Both the position numbers and the translations under genes were made by a program. Below, one piece after another: positions 18,001-26,103 of a DNA stretch of 36,509 nucleotides. The notes under the pieces were generated by a model. It did not search any database, had not been told where the DNA came from, and worked only from the letters and a program-made list of their open reading frames with translations. Each line of letters starts with the position of its first letter. Position 1 is the first letter of the stretch. Source of the DNA: a gamma proteobacterium IMCC1989 (GTDB taxonomy: Bacteria; Pseudomonadota; Gammaproteobacteria; Pseudomonadales; Cellvibrionaceae); the NCBI GenBank assembly GCA_000209515.2, contig AEVK01000035.1:1-36509 (forward strand), read 5' to 3'.

Positions 18001-18819
18001 GTAAGACGATTGGGTTGCACCTATTGACTGATAAGATAAGCGGTACTCTTTTAGCGCCTGACCTCTATGACTTAAATTAATCGTACTAACACGACGAGCT
18101 AAAGAATATTGCTTACCGCTGACATTAGATTTTTTAATATCTGCACGGCTTTCATAGTTAAAACGATAAAGATATCCGCTGTAGCTAATATCTCGAATAT
18201 ATTGATAATTACCATTAAAAGAGTAAGAGAAATTAATCGGGTTTTTACCCGTCGTATCATTAATCCTGCGTAAAGCCCACTTCAGCGTCCCTTTATTATC
18301 AATAATTTGCGACGAGCTACTGCCACCGAAAGTCATCGTCTGACCCGCTTTAGTTTTCACAATAAAATACGTGGGGTTACTAGCACTGCCGCCAAAAGCC
18401 TTTACTTGTGCGTAGCTATCTACTTCGGTACGAAATTCAGCAACACCTTGGCCATTAGCATTATCTACACGAATAAGACGCTGGCCATCTAAACAAAAAC
18501 GATCCTTACTATTAAAACCAATCCCACCCGTAAAGCCATCCTGCGCCCATGTCGCACCGCAACGATAAATGGCCGATGCGCCACTCAAGCCCCAACCCAC
18601 ACCAAAAGGACCATTTGCACCTCCACCGGAATAACTCAGCGCTAACTGCGGCTGCATTCCGCCGCGACCTGCAGGTGTATCCAACGGCAATACGAAATTC
18701 GCCGCACCACTTTCAACAGAAAATTCTCCCGGAGTTGAACCCACATATTGAGCATTGGCAAAAGGGGAAAGAACAGCTACCAATAAGGCAGCAAAGCGTA
18801 GTCCATAAGAGATGTACAT
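12034..18819 (-). CDS. Giant secreted SpvB/FG-GAP/RHS (YD-repeat) protein
   Basis: 2261 residues. Residues 1-23 are a Sec signal peptide (ALLVAVLSPFANA). About 30-290 form an SpvB domain (FVLPLDTPAGRGGMQPQLAL, GVGWGLSG). About 305-725 hold seven FG-GAP/VCBS-like repeats with calcium-binding DVNGDGLVDQ loops. About 725-900 resemble the TcdB middle region. About 980-1880 are YD/RHS repeats, interrupted near 1404-1530 by an alpha-helical insert. The RHS core ends near 1914 with GRFLSADPH and MKYTDPSGY. The remaining 347 residues start with a Lys-rich amphipathic and then glycine/alanine-rich hydrophobic region, and end in about 130 residues I do not recognise. The layout is that of Tc-toxin B/C or polymorphic toxins, in which the RHS cage encloses a C-terminal effector; here the toxin role is inferred. 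No immunity-gene candidate lies downstream (11933-12033). It diverges from a LuxR-type regulator. Confidence 0.9.
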   Translation of the reverse strand: MYISYGLRFAALLVAVLSPFANAQYVGSTPGEFSVESGAANFVLPLDTPAGRGGMQPQLALSYSGGGANGPFGVGWGLSGASAIYRCGATWAQDGFTGGIGFNSKDRFCLDGQRLIRVDNANGQGVAEFRTEVDSYAQVKAFGGSASNPTYFIVKTKAGQTMTFGGSSSSQIIDNKGTLKWALRRINDTTGKNPINFSYSFNGNYQYIRDISYSGYLYRFNYESRADIKKSNVSGKQYSLARRVSTINLSHRGQALKEYRLSYQSIGATQSSYLNSVEECGYDNRCLKPVKFSWQLDGSPGFSSKSSFTPRYHVTTDTNGDLGVQFVDVNGDGLVDQLYHRWRPNGGTQKGAWINTGSGWRSDSNYAPKFHIMGDGYGDLGSRFIDVNGDGLVDQVYHRWISSGKVQKGAYINTGSGWRSDPNYAPRFHIVTESTRKKRPNGDAGSRFVDINGDGLIDQVFHRYISSTQQQKGAYINTGSGWRSDSKFTPKYHIVTDTSGDVGSQFLDVNGDGLVDQIYNRWMSSSKVQKGAWINTGSGWRSDASYTPRFHTVVENTRDKRPGGDAGSRFVDVNGDGLVDQIYHRYISSTQRQKGAYINTGTGWRADANYTPQYHIVTDTSGDVGSRFVDINGDGLVDQVYNRWMSSSKVQKGAFINTGSGWRSDSRYTPRFHTRAEDIRDKKPRGDTGTRFIDVNGDGLVDQVYYRWLSSSKQQKGAYINKSKFAHLTKITDSMDNTTAISYKTLTNKSLYKKGTGAKKPVIDVQYALPVVSEVKTNDGIGGQNTVRYTYKGLKSHTKGRGLLGFSEITETYPDTKKTKTTVIDQSVFPRFGIPTRVTERYDGDIVNDVVSTYSVVSTNGREANTTVKRVRLTRTVEKSYELGEPNQYVIAITTDNQRFDGFDNPKRVVVRTTDGNETFTKITDSMYYNNTDKWLLSRLTYSVVYHQSPTDGTRKRRVEFKYTGHGLLSEEKIVNAADTTQYLKKTNYSYNAYGQITRTTHSAPGASSRQTNMTYNSHGRLQKACNVYNECTTNTYNDKGLLATTTGPNKLTTTYTYDGLRRQVKAQGAAGIWSISGVYFKQHSACGTPAKHAYSCSVTRTKGEQPTIMQYDSFGREVRKITVGFDGRKVYSDTEYNDRSQVARVSRDYFSGDYIYWATSQYDALDRVTKITQPGPHGSTTDVRTYYNGLRTNTYSGPQKRGRTTYTNALGQTIRVEDPMGAYVEYTYYSDGNLKTTKNQGNAATVITLKYDVYGRKIESIDPDMGRWRYEYNGFGEIIRQTDAKNQVSQVVYDRLGRMVKRTEPEGQSTWTYGNTSAPVGSVGKLLKEVGQGITKDLSYDQYGRAIAITTTISGEGSFTTKMSYDGNSRVRRTTYPSTGFITENIYNANGYLNAVRGLRRSAESHDYSQLKPLISQAITVAAEYQKKAEKLRSLGKYYQSRIAYYRSLAGSGAPDSTLKSKLSSHRSELNKTVSQGNALTPKFMGHLNQAIDELAEVNKLISAESQSYSSMANDLSLLAAQTLAVADHTFKYGRTYDRVADIYQEMDDSSNWMNYWRAVEVDASGRRTAEVYGNGIVNDYTYNQGTGFLESVNSSLLVVDALKHVEYEYDAYNNVTLRDDLVNDIRETFNYDRLDRLTRTRVDSDTYASTTFNRTDNVRYDLLGNITSKTGVGSYLYGQNGAGIHAVTQAGNRSYRYDKNGNMISGDGRTIQWNSDNKATKITKSNGRSAEFKYGADRGRFYKKNHLGDVTLYLGSHYEEVKKASGVTEKKHYIFAGGAVVAEHIVSSEQGIQTRYFHKDALGSIDLITDAHAEVVDRRSYDAWGKLRNMPWKANATFNDPLYITQLPFTNKGYTGHESIQEVGLIHMNGRIYDATIGRFLSADPHIQEATMTQSYNRYSYVLNNPMKYTDPSGYFFKKLFKGIKKAIKGIVKVVKKVVNALKPYVGVIVGGLISTFCQVCGSVVLKAAIAGFASGAVSAAVNGGNVLQGALMGGLTGAVFGGIGISGLGNGARVLAHGVAGGALSVIQGGKFGAGFLSAAFAKFATLRLTAAGVYNMANRSFGAIIGRTTVSAILGGTGSVLGGGKFANGAKTAAFAHLFNQELSSAGSQFEPERVPDAFRRTVNVPPEYQVTRLINGRPVDMAEVYIQQAYLNAPRWEADNGLTVTQAERTAAANRLMAQMNGVVLGPIAIAGSAPAVVAAPGLVSTGATNLVVRYPVLNTIATQVAPNAVGGTGLPASSTVGWATSTIAYFAKKLF
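16655..17890 (-). repeat. Seven tandem FG-GAP-type coding repeats
   Basis: Seven units of about 57-62 codons inside the giant RHS gene, each with a variant of D-[VI]-NGDG-L-[VI]-DQ followed by QKGA-INTGSGWRSD. From the third unit on they alternate: one type begins with ENTRDKRPGGDAG-like sequence and HRYISST, the other with TDTSGDVG and NRWMSSSK. So the repeat grew by duplicating two-unit blocks. Confidence 0.9.
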
Positions 18820-19309
18820 AGTAGAGGCTCTTTGTTTTTTTAATGATTATTGATAGTGAAGAATGAAATATTAAATTCGTTATTATTTATAGAATAAAGC
18901 TGGTGGTTAGTAATAAATGTTACCTAAGATAATAAATATTTTATGTGCCTGCACTGTTACAGCTTCAAGAGTTCTGGACGATAATTGCATAAGGTTAAAT
19001 AAATATAACCAACGATAAAAAAGGCTAAGCGTTCAGAAAAATCAACACTAAAAGAAAATTTTTAATATATAAAGTACACGAATTTTAATCACATAGAATG
19101 TCAATGGCCTGCTTATAGAAAATGATAACTTTTCAAGATTCTTCTGGCATCAACTTACCCTCTGAATGTAGTCGTTTCAACACTGAGCGACAACTACTCA
19201 ATCGTGTAGTTTCCATCAAAATATGAACTATTTGAGATTCTCATTGCTGAGCAAACAAAAAATTGGTCTAATACGAAATATAATAATAAATAAATTACTG
19301 CTTTTATCG
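18820..19309. other. AT-rich divergent intergenic region (RHS gene / luxR-type gene)
   Basis: About 490 bp with no credible gene. It must hold both divergent promoters; no near-consensus sigma-70 site stands out among the many AT-rich hexamers. The only notable signals are the 20-bp palindrome at 19192-19211 and the related GTAGT half site at 19168. The RHS gene has only a weak ribosome site before its ATG. Confidence 0.6.
19192..19211. promoter_or_regulatory. lux-box-like 20-bp palindrome
   Basis: AACTACTCAATCGTGTAGTT has perfect 6-bp arms around an 8-base spacer, exactly the geometry of lux boxes (6-8-6). It matches the classical box at 11 of 20 positions, including ATCGT in the spacer. 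Further GTAGT-type half sites at 19168 and 19193 (reverse) lie next to it. It lies 98 bp upstream of the chosen start of the LuxR-type gene. Binding by that regulator is a guess. Confidence 0.35.
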
Positions 19310-20038
19310 ATGAATACAAAATTAGAAGAATTTATCTTTTACAGTCAACACGCAAATAGTATTAAAGAACTTTTTGCGATGTATGAAGTAATAATGAAAC
19401 ACTATGGCTTCGACCACCTAGCCCACGCAGTGATTAGCGATCACGATGAATTAAAAAATGGCAGCGCACTTGGTCTCACCGTTCACAACGAGCTTAACGG
19501 CTGGGAAAAACACTACCTAGAACAAAATTACATCGCGATTGATTTAGCACCTCAAATAACCTATTCCAAAGCAGGTTTTTTTACGTGGCATGACATGAAA
19601 CAGCAAGCACTCTCCCGCGAACAATCTGCTATTTTTAATGAGGCTGAAGACTTTAAACTGTATAGTGGGGTAAACGTCTCAATCCATAACGCCAACGGCG
19701 TTAAATGTGTCATTATTGCAGCATCAAATCAACAAGGTTTTTCGGTAAACCAATACACCAAAGATATTGTTAATCTCTTAGCGCATCAATTTAATACGTG
19801 TTTTTTATCCTTAACAAAGCACGAATTGATACAGAAAAAAATACCGCTAACGCAAAAAGAAGAAGAGATTTTAAAATGGATATCTAAAGGGTTATCCAAA
19901 CCTGAAATAGGAGATAAGATGAACATCTCCAGCCATACGGTTAGTTATTATATGCGTAGTATTTTTAAAAAAATGGGAACTAACAATACAGTTAGCACTG
20001 TTATAAAGGCTATTAAAGAAGAGTTGATCGTAATCTAA
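19310..20038 (+). CDS. LuxR-family quorum-sensing regulator (solo)
   Basis: 242 residues from the ATG at 19310; an in-frame ATG at 19223 would add 29 residues but exceed the usual family length. The N-terminal two thirds are an autoinducer-binding domain. Compared with TraR, the signal-pocket Trp57, Tyr61, Asp70, Trp85 and Gly113 are matched, with correct spacing for the first four (WEKHY ... NYIAID ... FFTW ... YSG). Pro71 is Leu, with a Pro two residues later. Residues about 178-240 are the LuxR helix-turn-helix (LTQKEEEILKWISKGLSKPE, TVSYYMRSIFKKMG). No luxI-type synthase is in the window, so it is a solo that may sense foreign or distant acyl-homoserine lactones. The divergent giant RHS gene is a natural target candidate. 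Confidence 0.9.
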   Translation: MNTKLEEFIFYSQHANSIKELFAMYEVIMKHYGFDHLAHAVISDHDELKNGSALGLTVHNELNGWEKHYLEQNYIAIDLAPQITYSKAGFFTWHDMKQQALSREQSAIFNEAEDFKLYSGVNVSIHNANGVKCVIIAASNQQGFSVNQYTKDIVNLLAHQFNTCFLSLTKHELIQKKIPLTQKEEEILKWISKGLSKPEIGDKMNISSHTVSYYMRSIFKKMGTNNTVSTVIKAIKEELIVI

Positions 20039-20113
20039 AAACATCCTAGCATTGCTTTACACTATCATAACAATCTTCTCTTTAGGAATTCATATAATTC
20101 AAAGCATATAGTT

Positions 20114-20770
20114 CTAATATTGAGAAACATTCAACCCATAATTAGAAAATTTATCCACAACGATTTCCATTTCTTTATCCGATAAAATAGTGGGCTCGCC
20201 AACACTCAAGGCGGCGATATATTGCTGCGACAAGGTTTCGACTTCGCTCGCTAATGCAAACGCGCGGCTTAAATCGCTGCCTGTTGCAATCACACCGTGA
20301 TGGGCTAACAAACAGGCTTTTCTATCTTTTAACGCCACTAATGCCAAGTCGGATAAAGTTTGAGTGCCATAAGTCGCGTAAGGTGCACAGCGAATGTCTT
20401 TGCCGCCTGCCATTGCCACCATGTAATGGAATGCGGGAATACTTTTTTCTAGACAGGCCAAGGCTGTCGCGTAAACAGAATGGGTGTGCACAATCGCTTG
20501 TACGTCGTTTCGTTGTTGATAAATATCAACATGAAATCGCCATTCGCTAGACGGGAATCGTGGAGAGCGCGGAGAGGAGGCTTGCCCTTCCAAGTCCATT
20601 AACACAATATCTTCTGGCGTTAATGATGGGTATGTCATTCCCGAAGGGGTGATTAATAAACCTTCATCAACACGTACAGACACGTTGCCCGATGTACCTT
20701 GATTGATACCGCTGGTGTTTAACTCTATTGCTGTTGCAATGAGTTGTTGTCGGCGCTCAAGGTGCTTCAT
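20114..20770 (-). CDS. Class II (zinc) aldolase, probable 5-(methylthio)ribulose-1-phosphate aldolase
   Basis: 218 residues, aldolase II/FucA family. Relative to E. coli FucA the metal ligands are intact (His95, His97 in VHTHS, His157 in LLAHHGV), as is the catalytic Glu76 in SSEWRFH; phosphate-binding GTSGNVS and TPSG motifs are present. Beside mtnA this is the signature of the DHAP shunt: aldol cleavage of methylthioribulose-1-phosphate or 5-deoxyribulose-1-phosphate to DHAP and a small aldehyde, the latter being 2-methylthioacetaldehyde or acetaldehyde. L-fuculose-1-phosphate aldolase is the alternative, but no fucose genes are near. It lies 31 bp after mtnA on the same strand. No dehydratase or enolase of the universal methionine salvage pathway is nearby. 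Confidence 0.82.
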   Translation of the reverse strand: MKHLERRQQLIATAIELNTSGINQGTSGNVSVRVDEGLLITPSGMTYPSLTPEDIVLMDLEGQASSPRSPRFPSSEWRFHVDIYQQRNDVQAIVHTHSVYATALACLEKSIPAFHYMVAMAGGKDIRCAPYATYGTQTLSDLALVALKDRKACLLAHHGVIATGSDLSRAFALASEVETLSQQYIAALSVGEPTILSDKEMEIVVDKFSNYGLNVSQY

Positions 20771-20801
20771 TTAAGTGACCCATTGTCGTTGTTCGATTCC
20801 G

Positions 20802-21956
20802 TTATCTGTTTTTTGGAAGTTTGTCTGAAAACAGTTGCGCGAGTGGCGCTTCTAAGCCAGCATCGTCTTTACTATTAACATTATTGACGGTTCTGCTCGC
20901 CACGCCTCGCTCGGTAATTAAGCCGGTGATTAACCGTGCGGGAGTGACATCAAAACCGTAATTAATTGCGGCGCTGTTATCGGGTGCAATTTGTATTTCT
21001 TGAATATTACCTTGTTGCGTTCGTCCAACAATATGCGTCACCTCTCGGCTGCTGCGTTCTTCAATGGGGATATCAGCAACGCCATCACGAATACTCCAAT
21101 CAATGGTCGGACTAGGTAAGGCGACATAAAAAGGAATGTGATTATCGAATGCGGCTAGCGCTTTTAAATAAGTGCCAATTTTATTACACACATCGCCCGT
21201 GCGCGTGGTGCGGTCGGTGCCGACAATACACATATCCACTTGACCATGTTGCATCAAGTGACCGCCCACATTATCAACCACAATAGTATGGGGCACACCA
21301 TGCTGCCCTAATTCCCACGCGGTTAAGTTAAACCCTTGGTTACGTGGTCGTGTTTCGTCCACCCATACATGTACCGGAATACCGGCGTTATGGGCTTTAT
21401 AAATAGGCGATAATGCCGTTCCCCAGTCTACGGTCGCTAGCCAACCTGCATTGCAGTGAGTGAGAATATTCACTCTTTGTTCGCTAGATGCTTTTTTCTC
21501 TTTCGCTTGCCACAAGGATTCGATGAGCGGCAAACCGTGATCACCAATAGCGGAGCAGATAGCTACGTCTTCATCACACAGTTCTGCGGCTTTTTGATAA
21601 GCCGCTTGCTCACGTTGATCTTCTGAGAGCGTAACTAATACCGCTTTCATTTCATTAAGCGCCCAATGTAGATTCACTGCCGTCGGGCGTGTTGCTAACA
21701 AGGTATTGTAGGCATTCACCAACATCGTATCGGAAGCATCTTCTCTCATCGCCAACGCCATACCATATGAAGCTGCTGCGCCAATTAATGGCGCACCCCG
21801 GACTTGCATATCGCTGATAGCGGTTGCCATGTCTGATAGAGAAGATAGATGCAGTAACTGGAACTGATGGGGTAAAACGGTTTGGTCGATGATGGTCACT
21901 CGCCAATCATCATCGGCAAGAAAAATGGTTCTAAGGGCTTTGCCTTGCACATTCAT
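20802..21956 (-). CDS. mtnA: S-methyl-5-thioribose-1-phosphate isomerase
   Basis: 384 residues, MtnA/eIF2B-like isomerase converting the 1-phosphates of methylthioribose (and often 5-deoxyribose) to the ribulose forms. The family signature [20 protein letters not shown] is at residues 50-69. The catalytic Cys168 (THCNAG) and Asp248 (VGTDRTT) correspond to B. subtilis MtnA Cys160 and Asp240. The start overlaps the exporter stop by four bases (ATGA), and the aldolase follows, so all three are one coupled operon. About 35 residues at the C terminus extend past the fold and look disordered. The phosphorylase or kinase producing the substrate is not in the window. Confidence 0.95.
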   Translation of the reverse strand: MNVQGKALRTIFLADDDWRVTIIDQTVLPHQFQLLHLSSLSDMATAISDMQVRGAPLIGAAASYGMALAMREDASDTMLVNAYNTLLATRPTAVNLHWALNEMKAVLVTLSEDQREQAAYQKAAELCDEDVAICSAIGDHGLPLIESLWQAKEKKASSEQRVNILTHCNAGWLATVDWGTALSPIYKAHNAGIPVHVWVDETRPRNQGFNLTAWELGQHGVPHTIVVDNVGGHLMQHGQVDMCIVGTDRTTRTGDVCNKIGTYLKALAAFDNHIPFYVALPSPTIDWSIRDGVADIPIEERSSREVTHIVGRTQQGNIQEIQIAPDNSAAINYGFDVTPARLITGLITERGVASRTVNNVNSKDDAGLEAPLAQLFSDKLPKNR

Positions 21957-22591
21957 ATTTGGTTACTTTTGAATTTAAGCAATGAAAAGCCCATTACGAT
22001 AAATAAGCCACCGGTGATACGATGAAACCACTGAATAAAAGCCGCTTTTTTGAAAAGAACGCGAGCTGACTTGGATATATAACCGTAGCCGCACAACACA
22101 AAAAAAGACAAGACCATGAAAATCCTCGTCAAAACAAAAAACTGCGGCGCTACCGCCTGATCAACTTGCAGAAACTGCGGGAATAAGGCGATAAAAAACA
22201 ATATAGGCTTAGGGTTGGTGACCGCTAAAATAAAGCTTTCAAAAAAGTAAACTGTCATTTTTTTGTGTTCAAGTGACGTCTCACCTGAACCTATCGTCGC
22301 TGCGCGACTAGCAATAAAAAACTGTTTAACGCCAAGAAAAACAAGGTACATCGCACCAATAATTTTAACCGCTAAAAACAAATAAGAAGAGCTTAATAAG
22401 ATTGCGCCTAAACCTACAATGGATACCGCAGACAAACAGAATAAACCTAAAATATTGGCCAGCGAAGAAACAGCAACCACTTTCATATTATGGCTTAAGC
22501 CATTCGACATCGCTAAAAATACCGCAGGCCCCGGACTTAATATATAAAAGAAAGACACTACGGTGTAAATTAATAGTGTTTCTAAAGCCAT
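21953..22591 (-). CDS. LysE-family exporter coupled to mtnA
   Basis: 212-residue inner-membrane transporter with about six helices and the family signature [15 protein letters not shown] (residues 19-33) and [16 protein letters not shown]. Good ribosome site GAGAGAAA before the ATG. First gene of the operon with mtnA and the class II aldolase, joined to mtnA by an ATGA overlap, so balanced synthesis is expected. LysE/RhtB proteins normally export amino acids; the setting suggests export of a by-product of S-adenosylmethionine metabolism (for example a methylthio acid, homoserine or a homoserine lactone). The substrate is not determinable from the sequence. It is clearly distinct from the exporter at 7989-8615. 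Confidence 0.88.
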   Translation of the reverse strand: MALETLLIYTVVSFFYILSPGPAVFLAMSNGLSHNMKVVAVSSLANILGLFCLSAVSIVGLGAILLSSSYLFLAVKIIGAMYLVFLGVKQFFIASRAATIGSGETSLEHKKMTVYFFESFILAVTNPKPILFFIALFPQFLQVDQAVAPQFFVLTRIFMVLSFFVLCGYGYISKSARVLFKKAAFIQWFHRITGGLFIVMGFSLLKFKSNQI

Positions 22592-22689
22592 GATATTTCT
22601 CTCTCTGTTTACTTATCTATTTATTTTTCCAGATCGTTAGTGGCATTGATTTTAGTCACACCAATTAATTATATCTAATAGCGTAATAT

Positions 22690-22774
22690 CGTCATGCCGG
22701 ACTTGACCCAATATCCAATCAGAGTCTGATACAACTAGATTCTGGATAAGCACAAAACGCTTTCCAGAATGACA
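22690..22774. repeat. Dispersed intergenic repeat, copy 1
   Basis: About 85 bp starting GTCATGCCGGACTTGA and ending TTTCCAGAATGACA, with short inverted ends (GTCAT...ATGAC). A second copy is at 26129-26212. This copy has lost some pairing (CCAGAA for CCGGAA). This is the widespread GTCATGCCGGACTTGATCCGG type of small intergenic repeat seen in many bacteria. It sits between the trpS stop and the exporter start. Confidence 0.75.
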
Positions 22775-22787
22775 TAAAACTTTGTGC

Positions 22788-23831
22788 CTATTTCGTAAAA
22801 GAACGAATCCCCACGGCCTGCCGTAAATTAGCGAGTAGCGGCTGAGAATAAGTCCGTGCCTTTTGGCCGCCCTGCTGCAGTATCTCTTCTATATGTTCGG
22901 GTTGTTCTAGCAAAGTGTTGTAACGCTCCCGTGCATCGCCAATTTCGTTATTCACTAATTCAAACAAACGCTTTTTCGCTTCACCCCATGCGATACCATC
23001 CGCAAAGGCTTGGCGCATTTCTGCAGTTTGCTCTGGTGTCGCAAAGGCTTCCCATATTTGAAAAACCGTAGAGGTATCTGGATCTTTCGGATCGCCGGGT
23101 TCTAATAAATTTGTTTTGATTTTATTGATGTGTTTTTTGAGTTGCTTTTCTGGCAAGAATAATGGAATTGTATTGTTATAACTCTTACTCATTTTACGGC
23201 CATCTAAGCCTTGTAAAACGGCCACATTGTCACCAACAACGGCTTGTGGCAAGGTGAAATTTTCGCCAAAGTGATGATTGAAACGTGCGGCAATATCTCT
23301 CGCCATTTCAACGTGCTGTATTTGATCTTTGCCTACTGGCACACGATCAGCGTTGAACATAAGAATGTCAGCGGCCATTAACACGGGGTAACTGTATAAA
23401 CCCATTGTCACGCCAAAGTCTGCATCTTGGCTTGCCTCTTGATTGGCCTGCACTGCGGCTTTATAAGCATGAGCGCGATTCATCAAGCCTTTGGCTGCCA
23501 TACACGTCAGCAACCAGCAAAGCTCTGGGATCTCTGGCACATCGGACTGGCGATAAAAAACCGCGTTATCGGTATCCAGACCTAATGCGAGCCATGTGGC
23601 TGCAATTTCCATACTCGATAAGTGAATTTTTTCTGGTTCTTGGCTTTTTATTAAGGCATGAAAATCGGCTAAGAAATAAAACGATAAATTATCTGCTTGT
23701 TGACTAGCTTCAATCGCTGGACGAATCGCACCGACATAATTCCCTAGATGCGGCGTACCCGTTGTGGTGATACCCGTTAAGATACGCTGCTTATCGTGGG
23801 GCGGTAATATGTTCTGAATAGGTGATGACAT
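22788..23831 (-). CDS. trpS: Tryptophanyl-tRNA synthetase
   Basis: 347 residues, class I aminoacyl-tRNA synthetase charging tRNA-Trp. The HIGH-type motif is TGTPHLGNY near residue 25, and the KMSKS motif is in [10 protein letters not shown] near residue 215. The tryptophan-pocket region with [15 protein letters not shown] is intact. Length is close to the 334 residues of E. coli TrpS. It starts 9 bp after the apeB stop and is the last gene of uppP-apeB-trpS. No leader-peptide attenuator is apparent. Confidence 0.97.
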   Translation of the reverse strand: MSSPIQNILPPHDKQRILTGITTTGTPHLGNYVGAIRPAIEASQQADNLSFYFLADFHALIKSQEPEKIHLSSMEIAATWLALGLDTDNAVFYRQSDVPEIPELCWLLTCMAAKGLMNRAHAYKAAVQANQEASQDADFGVTMGLYSYPVLMAADILMFNADRVPVGKDQIQHVEMARDIAARFNHHFGENFTLPQAVVGDNVAVLQGLDGRKMSKSYNNTIPLFLPEKQLKKHINKIKTNLLEPGDPKDPDTSTVFQIWEAFATPEQTAEMRQAFADGIAWGEAKKRLFELVNNEIGDARERYNTLLEQPEHIEEILQQGGQKARTYSQPLLANLRQAVGIRSFTK

Positions 23832-23840
23832 AAAATAATT

Positions 23841-25172
23841 CTACTGTTGAAAAAAAGAAGTTAATACGCGGGATAAATCAAAAGCATCTTGCGTACCGGC
23901 TAGCTCGCGAATGGAATGCATAGCAAAGGTTGGCACGCCAACATCAATTGTTTTCACCCCCACTTCGCTTGCCGTAATAGGCCCAATAGTGCTGCCACAA
24001 CCCATGTCACTACGGGTGACAAACACCTGTGGCGTAACATTATTACTGTCACAGAGCTGACGAAAGAAGCTGCTGGTTTCGCTGTTGGTCGCATAGCGCT
24101 GGTTACTGTTAATTTTAATGACCGCACCTTTATTTAATAATGGCCCGTGGTTTTCGTCATGCTTGTCTGCGTAGTTAGGATGAATGCCGTGGGCGTTATC
24201 AACCGATATCATCAAAGAGCGGTCTATCGCACGTAAACGCTGTTCGGTGTCAGGGATCATTCGTTGCAGGCAATGTTCTAGCATTGGCCCTTGGGCACCA
24301 CAAGCAGAGGCACTACCGACTTCTTCGTGGTCGGTACAAATAAGTAGCGCGGGCTTATCGCTATCAGCGTTAATAAGCGATTGCAAACCGACATAACAGC
24401 TCAGCAAATTATCTAAGCGTGAGGCCGCGATAAATTCTTTTTGCAAACCGATAATTGCTGAAGGCTGGGTATCATAAAAGCTCAATTCATAATCCATTAC
24501 TTTGGCAACATCGGTTTCACCTTGCAATTCTAGCTGTGCATGTAACCAATCTTTGAAATCTATATTTTTTTTGTCTTTGACTTGCATCAATATGGGAGGT
24601 AAATGCTTTTGTTTATTAATGTTATTCGCTTCATTTGCTTCACGATTTAAGTGGATAGCTAAACTGGGAATCACCGCGATAGGATCTTTAAAATTGACTA
24701 AGGAACTACGTAACTGTTGTTGCTTATCCAAATAGTTCACACGTCCCGCTAATGATAGATCGCGATCAAACCATGTAGATAACAATGCGCCGCCATATAC
24801 TTCGACACCGAGTTGAAAATACCCTTGTGCGGTTTTTTCTGGATTGGGTTTTACGCGTAAACACGGGCTATCAGTATGTGCGCCCATCATTCGAATGCCT
24901 TCATTCACAAACAAGTCTGGCGAATAGACAAAGGCGATCAGCGAAGAAAAATTCCGTGTCACAAAATATTTTTTGCCATTTTCTAGCGCCCATTGCTCAC
25001 CTTCCAATAACTCCACAAAACCTGCGGCTAACAATTGCTGCGCCATTGTTTGGGTCGCATGAAATGGTGTGGGCGAGGCATCTATAAAATCCAATAAGCC
25101 TTGGTTAAAAACTTCTTGATCTGATAGCTCTTTAGATGTGCCTTCGTTTACTACTTGAGTTGTTTCAACCAC
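23841..25172 (-). CDS. apeB: M18-family aspartyl aminopeptidase
   Basis: 443 residues, a cytosolic dinuclear-zinc peptidase that removes N-terminal acidic residues. Metal-binding and catalytic motifs are visible: [29 protein letters not shown], and the terminal [12 protein letters not shown]. The closest remembered relative is Pseudomonas ApeB, which begins about at the [19 protein letters not shown] segment. I therefore prefer the GTG at 25172 (AGGCGGGAA upstream) over a TTG at 25235 that overlaps uppP, although that TTG also has a GGAG. Probable operon with uppP upstream and trpS downstream. Confidence 0.9.
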   Translation of the reverse strand: MVETTQVVNEGTSKELSDQEVFNQGLLDFIDASPTPFHATQTMAQQLLAAGFVELLEGEQWALENGKKYFVTRNFSSLIAFVYSPDLFVNEGIRMMGAHTDSPCLRVKPNPEKTAQGYFQLGVEVYGGALLSTWFDRDLSLAGRVNYLDKQQQLRSSLVNFKDPIAVIPSLAIHLNREANEANNINKQKHLPPILMQVKDKKNIDFKDWLHAQLELQGETDVAKVMDYELSFYDTQPSAIIGLQKEFIAASRLDNLLSCYVGLQSLINADSDKPALLICTDHEEVGSASACGAQGPMLEHCLQRMIPDTEQRLRAIDRSLMISVDNAHGIHPNYADKHDENHGPLLNKGAVIKINSNQRYATNSETSSFFRQLCDSNNVTPQVFVTRSDMGCGSTIGPITASEVGVKTIDVGVPTFAMHSIRELAGTQDAFDLSRVLTSFFQQ

Positions 25173-25221
25173 AAATGTTCCCGCCTTTTTCTTGTCTATA
25201 ATCAATTGAAGTATGAGTCTA

Positions 25222-26028
25222 TTAAATACCGCCAAAGCTCCAGAAAAGTAAAAAACCGCCCAATAATAAACGGTAAATCACAAACGGCATCATACCGATT
25301 TTATTGATAAATTTAATAAAATAATAAATACAGATAAACGCACTAATAGCAGACACACCCGCGCCAATGGCCATATCTAGCCAATTCACATTGCTCTCAC
25401 CCAGTAACTGAAGACCTTTATAGCCGCCGCTTAATACGATGATAGGAATCGACATAAGAAACGAGAAGCGCGCTGCATCACTACGACACAAACCACAAAA
25501 CAAGGCCGCAGTAATCGTAATACCAGAACGAGAAGTACCGGGAATAAGGGCTAATGCCTGTGCCACACCAATAATAAGCACCGTACCCACCGTTAGCTGT
25601 ATTAAGGTTTTATCTTTAGGGATCGCAGAGCGATCAGACCAACCCAATAGCACACCAAAAATAATAGTGGTTAAAGCAATCACCAAGGTCGTCCGCAAAT
25701 GAGTTTCAATTACGTCATCAAACAACAATCCTGCTATCCCAGCAGGAATAGTCGCCAACACCACAAACCATGCAATGCGGCTGTTATCGCTATGCTGCTG
25801 TTTAAACGTACTGGCACACCAAGCACTAGTCAGCTGAAAAATGTCTTGACGATAATAGGTCACAACCGCTAATAAAGTACCTACATGTACTGCGACATCA
25901 AATGCTAAACCCTGCTCCGGCCATCCAAATAAACCACTGGGCAAAATTAAATGCCCCGAACTAGAAATCGGTAAAAATTCGGTAATCCCTTGGATTAACG
26001 CTAGAATAATGATGTGGAAAATGTCCAT
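25222..26028 (-). CDS. uppP: Undecaprenyl-diphosphatase UppP (BacA)
   Basis: 268-residue integral membrane enzyme that dephosphorylates undecaprenyl pyrophosphate to recycle the lipid carrier for peptidoglycan and other wall polymers; overproduction gives bacitracin resistance. Signatures: [20 protein letters not shown] at the N terminus (catalytic Glu and Ser region) and [16 protein letters not shown] in the middle (catalytic Arg). Length equals typical BacA (about 270). AAGG precedes the ATG. First gene of the uppP-apeB-trpS group. Confidence 0.97.
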   Translation of the reverse strand: MDIFHIIILALIQGITEFLPISSSGHLILPSGLFGWPEQGLAFDVAVHVGTLLAVVTYYRQDIFQLTSAWCASTFKQQHSDNSRIAWFVVLATIPAGIAGLLFDDVIETHLRTTLVIALTTIIFGVLLGWSDRSAIPKDKTLIQLTVGTVLIIGVAQALALIPGTSRSGITITAALFCGLCRSDAARFSFLMSIPIIVLSGGYKGLQLLGESNVNWLDMAIGAGVSAISAFICIYYFIKFINKIGMMPFVIYRLLLGGFLLFWSFGGI

Positions 26029-26103
26029 TAATGGAACCTTGTGTTTTATTGTTGTATAGCATTCATTTTGAACGAGTATTAACTACTATTACGTTAACCT
26101 AAT

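Noticed and set aside
12179..18821. Many 60-100-codon plus-strand frames inside the giant RHS gene
   Set aside because: They are antisense shadows of a repetitive coding sequence, with no domains or ribosome sites of note.
18951..18966. CTG-N8-CAG palindrome as a lux box
   Set aside because: Spacing between CTG and CAG is 8, whereas lux boxes have 10; the 20-bp palindrome at 19192 fits better.
25173..25235. Longer TTG start for the M18 aminopeptidase
   Set aside because: It would overlap uppP and add residues absent from relatives; the GTG at 25172 has a ribosome site. The GGAG before the TTG keeps it possible.
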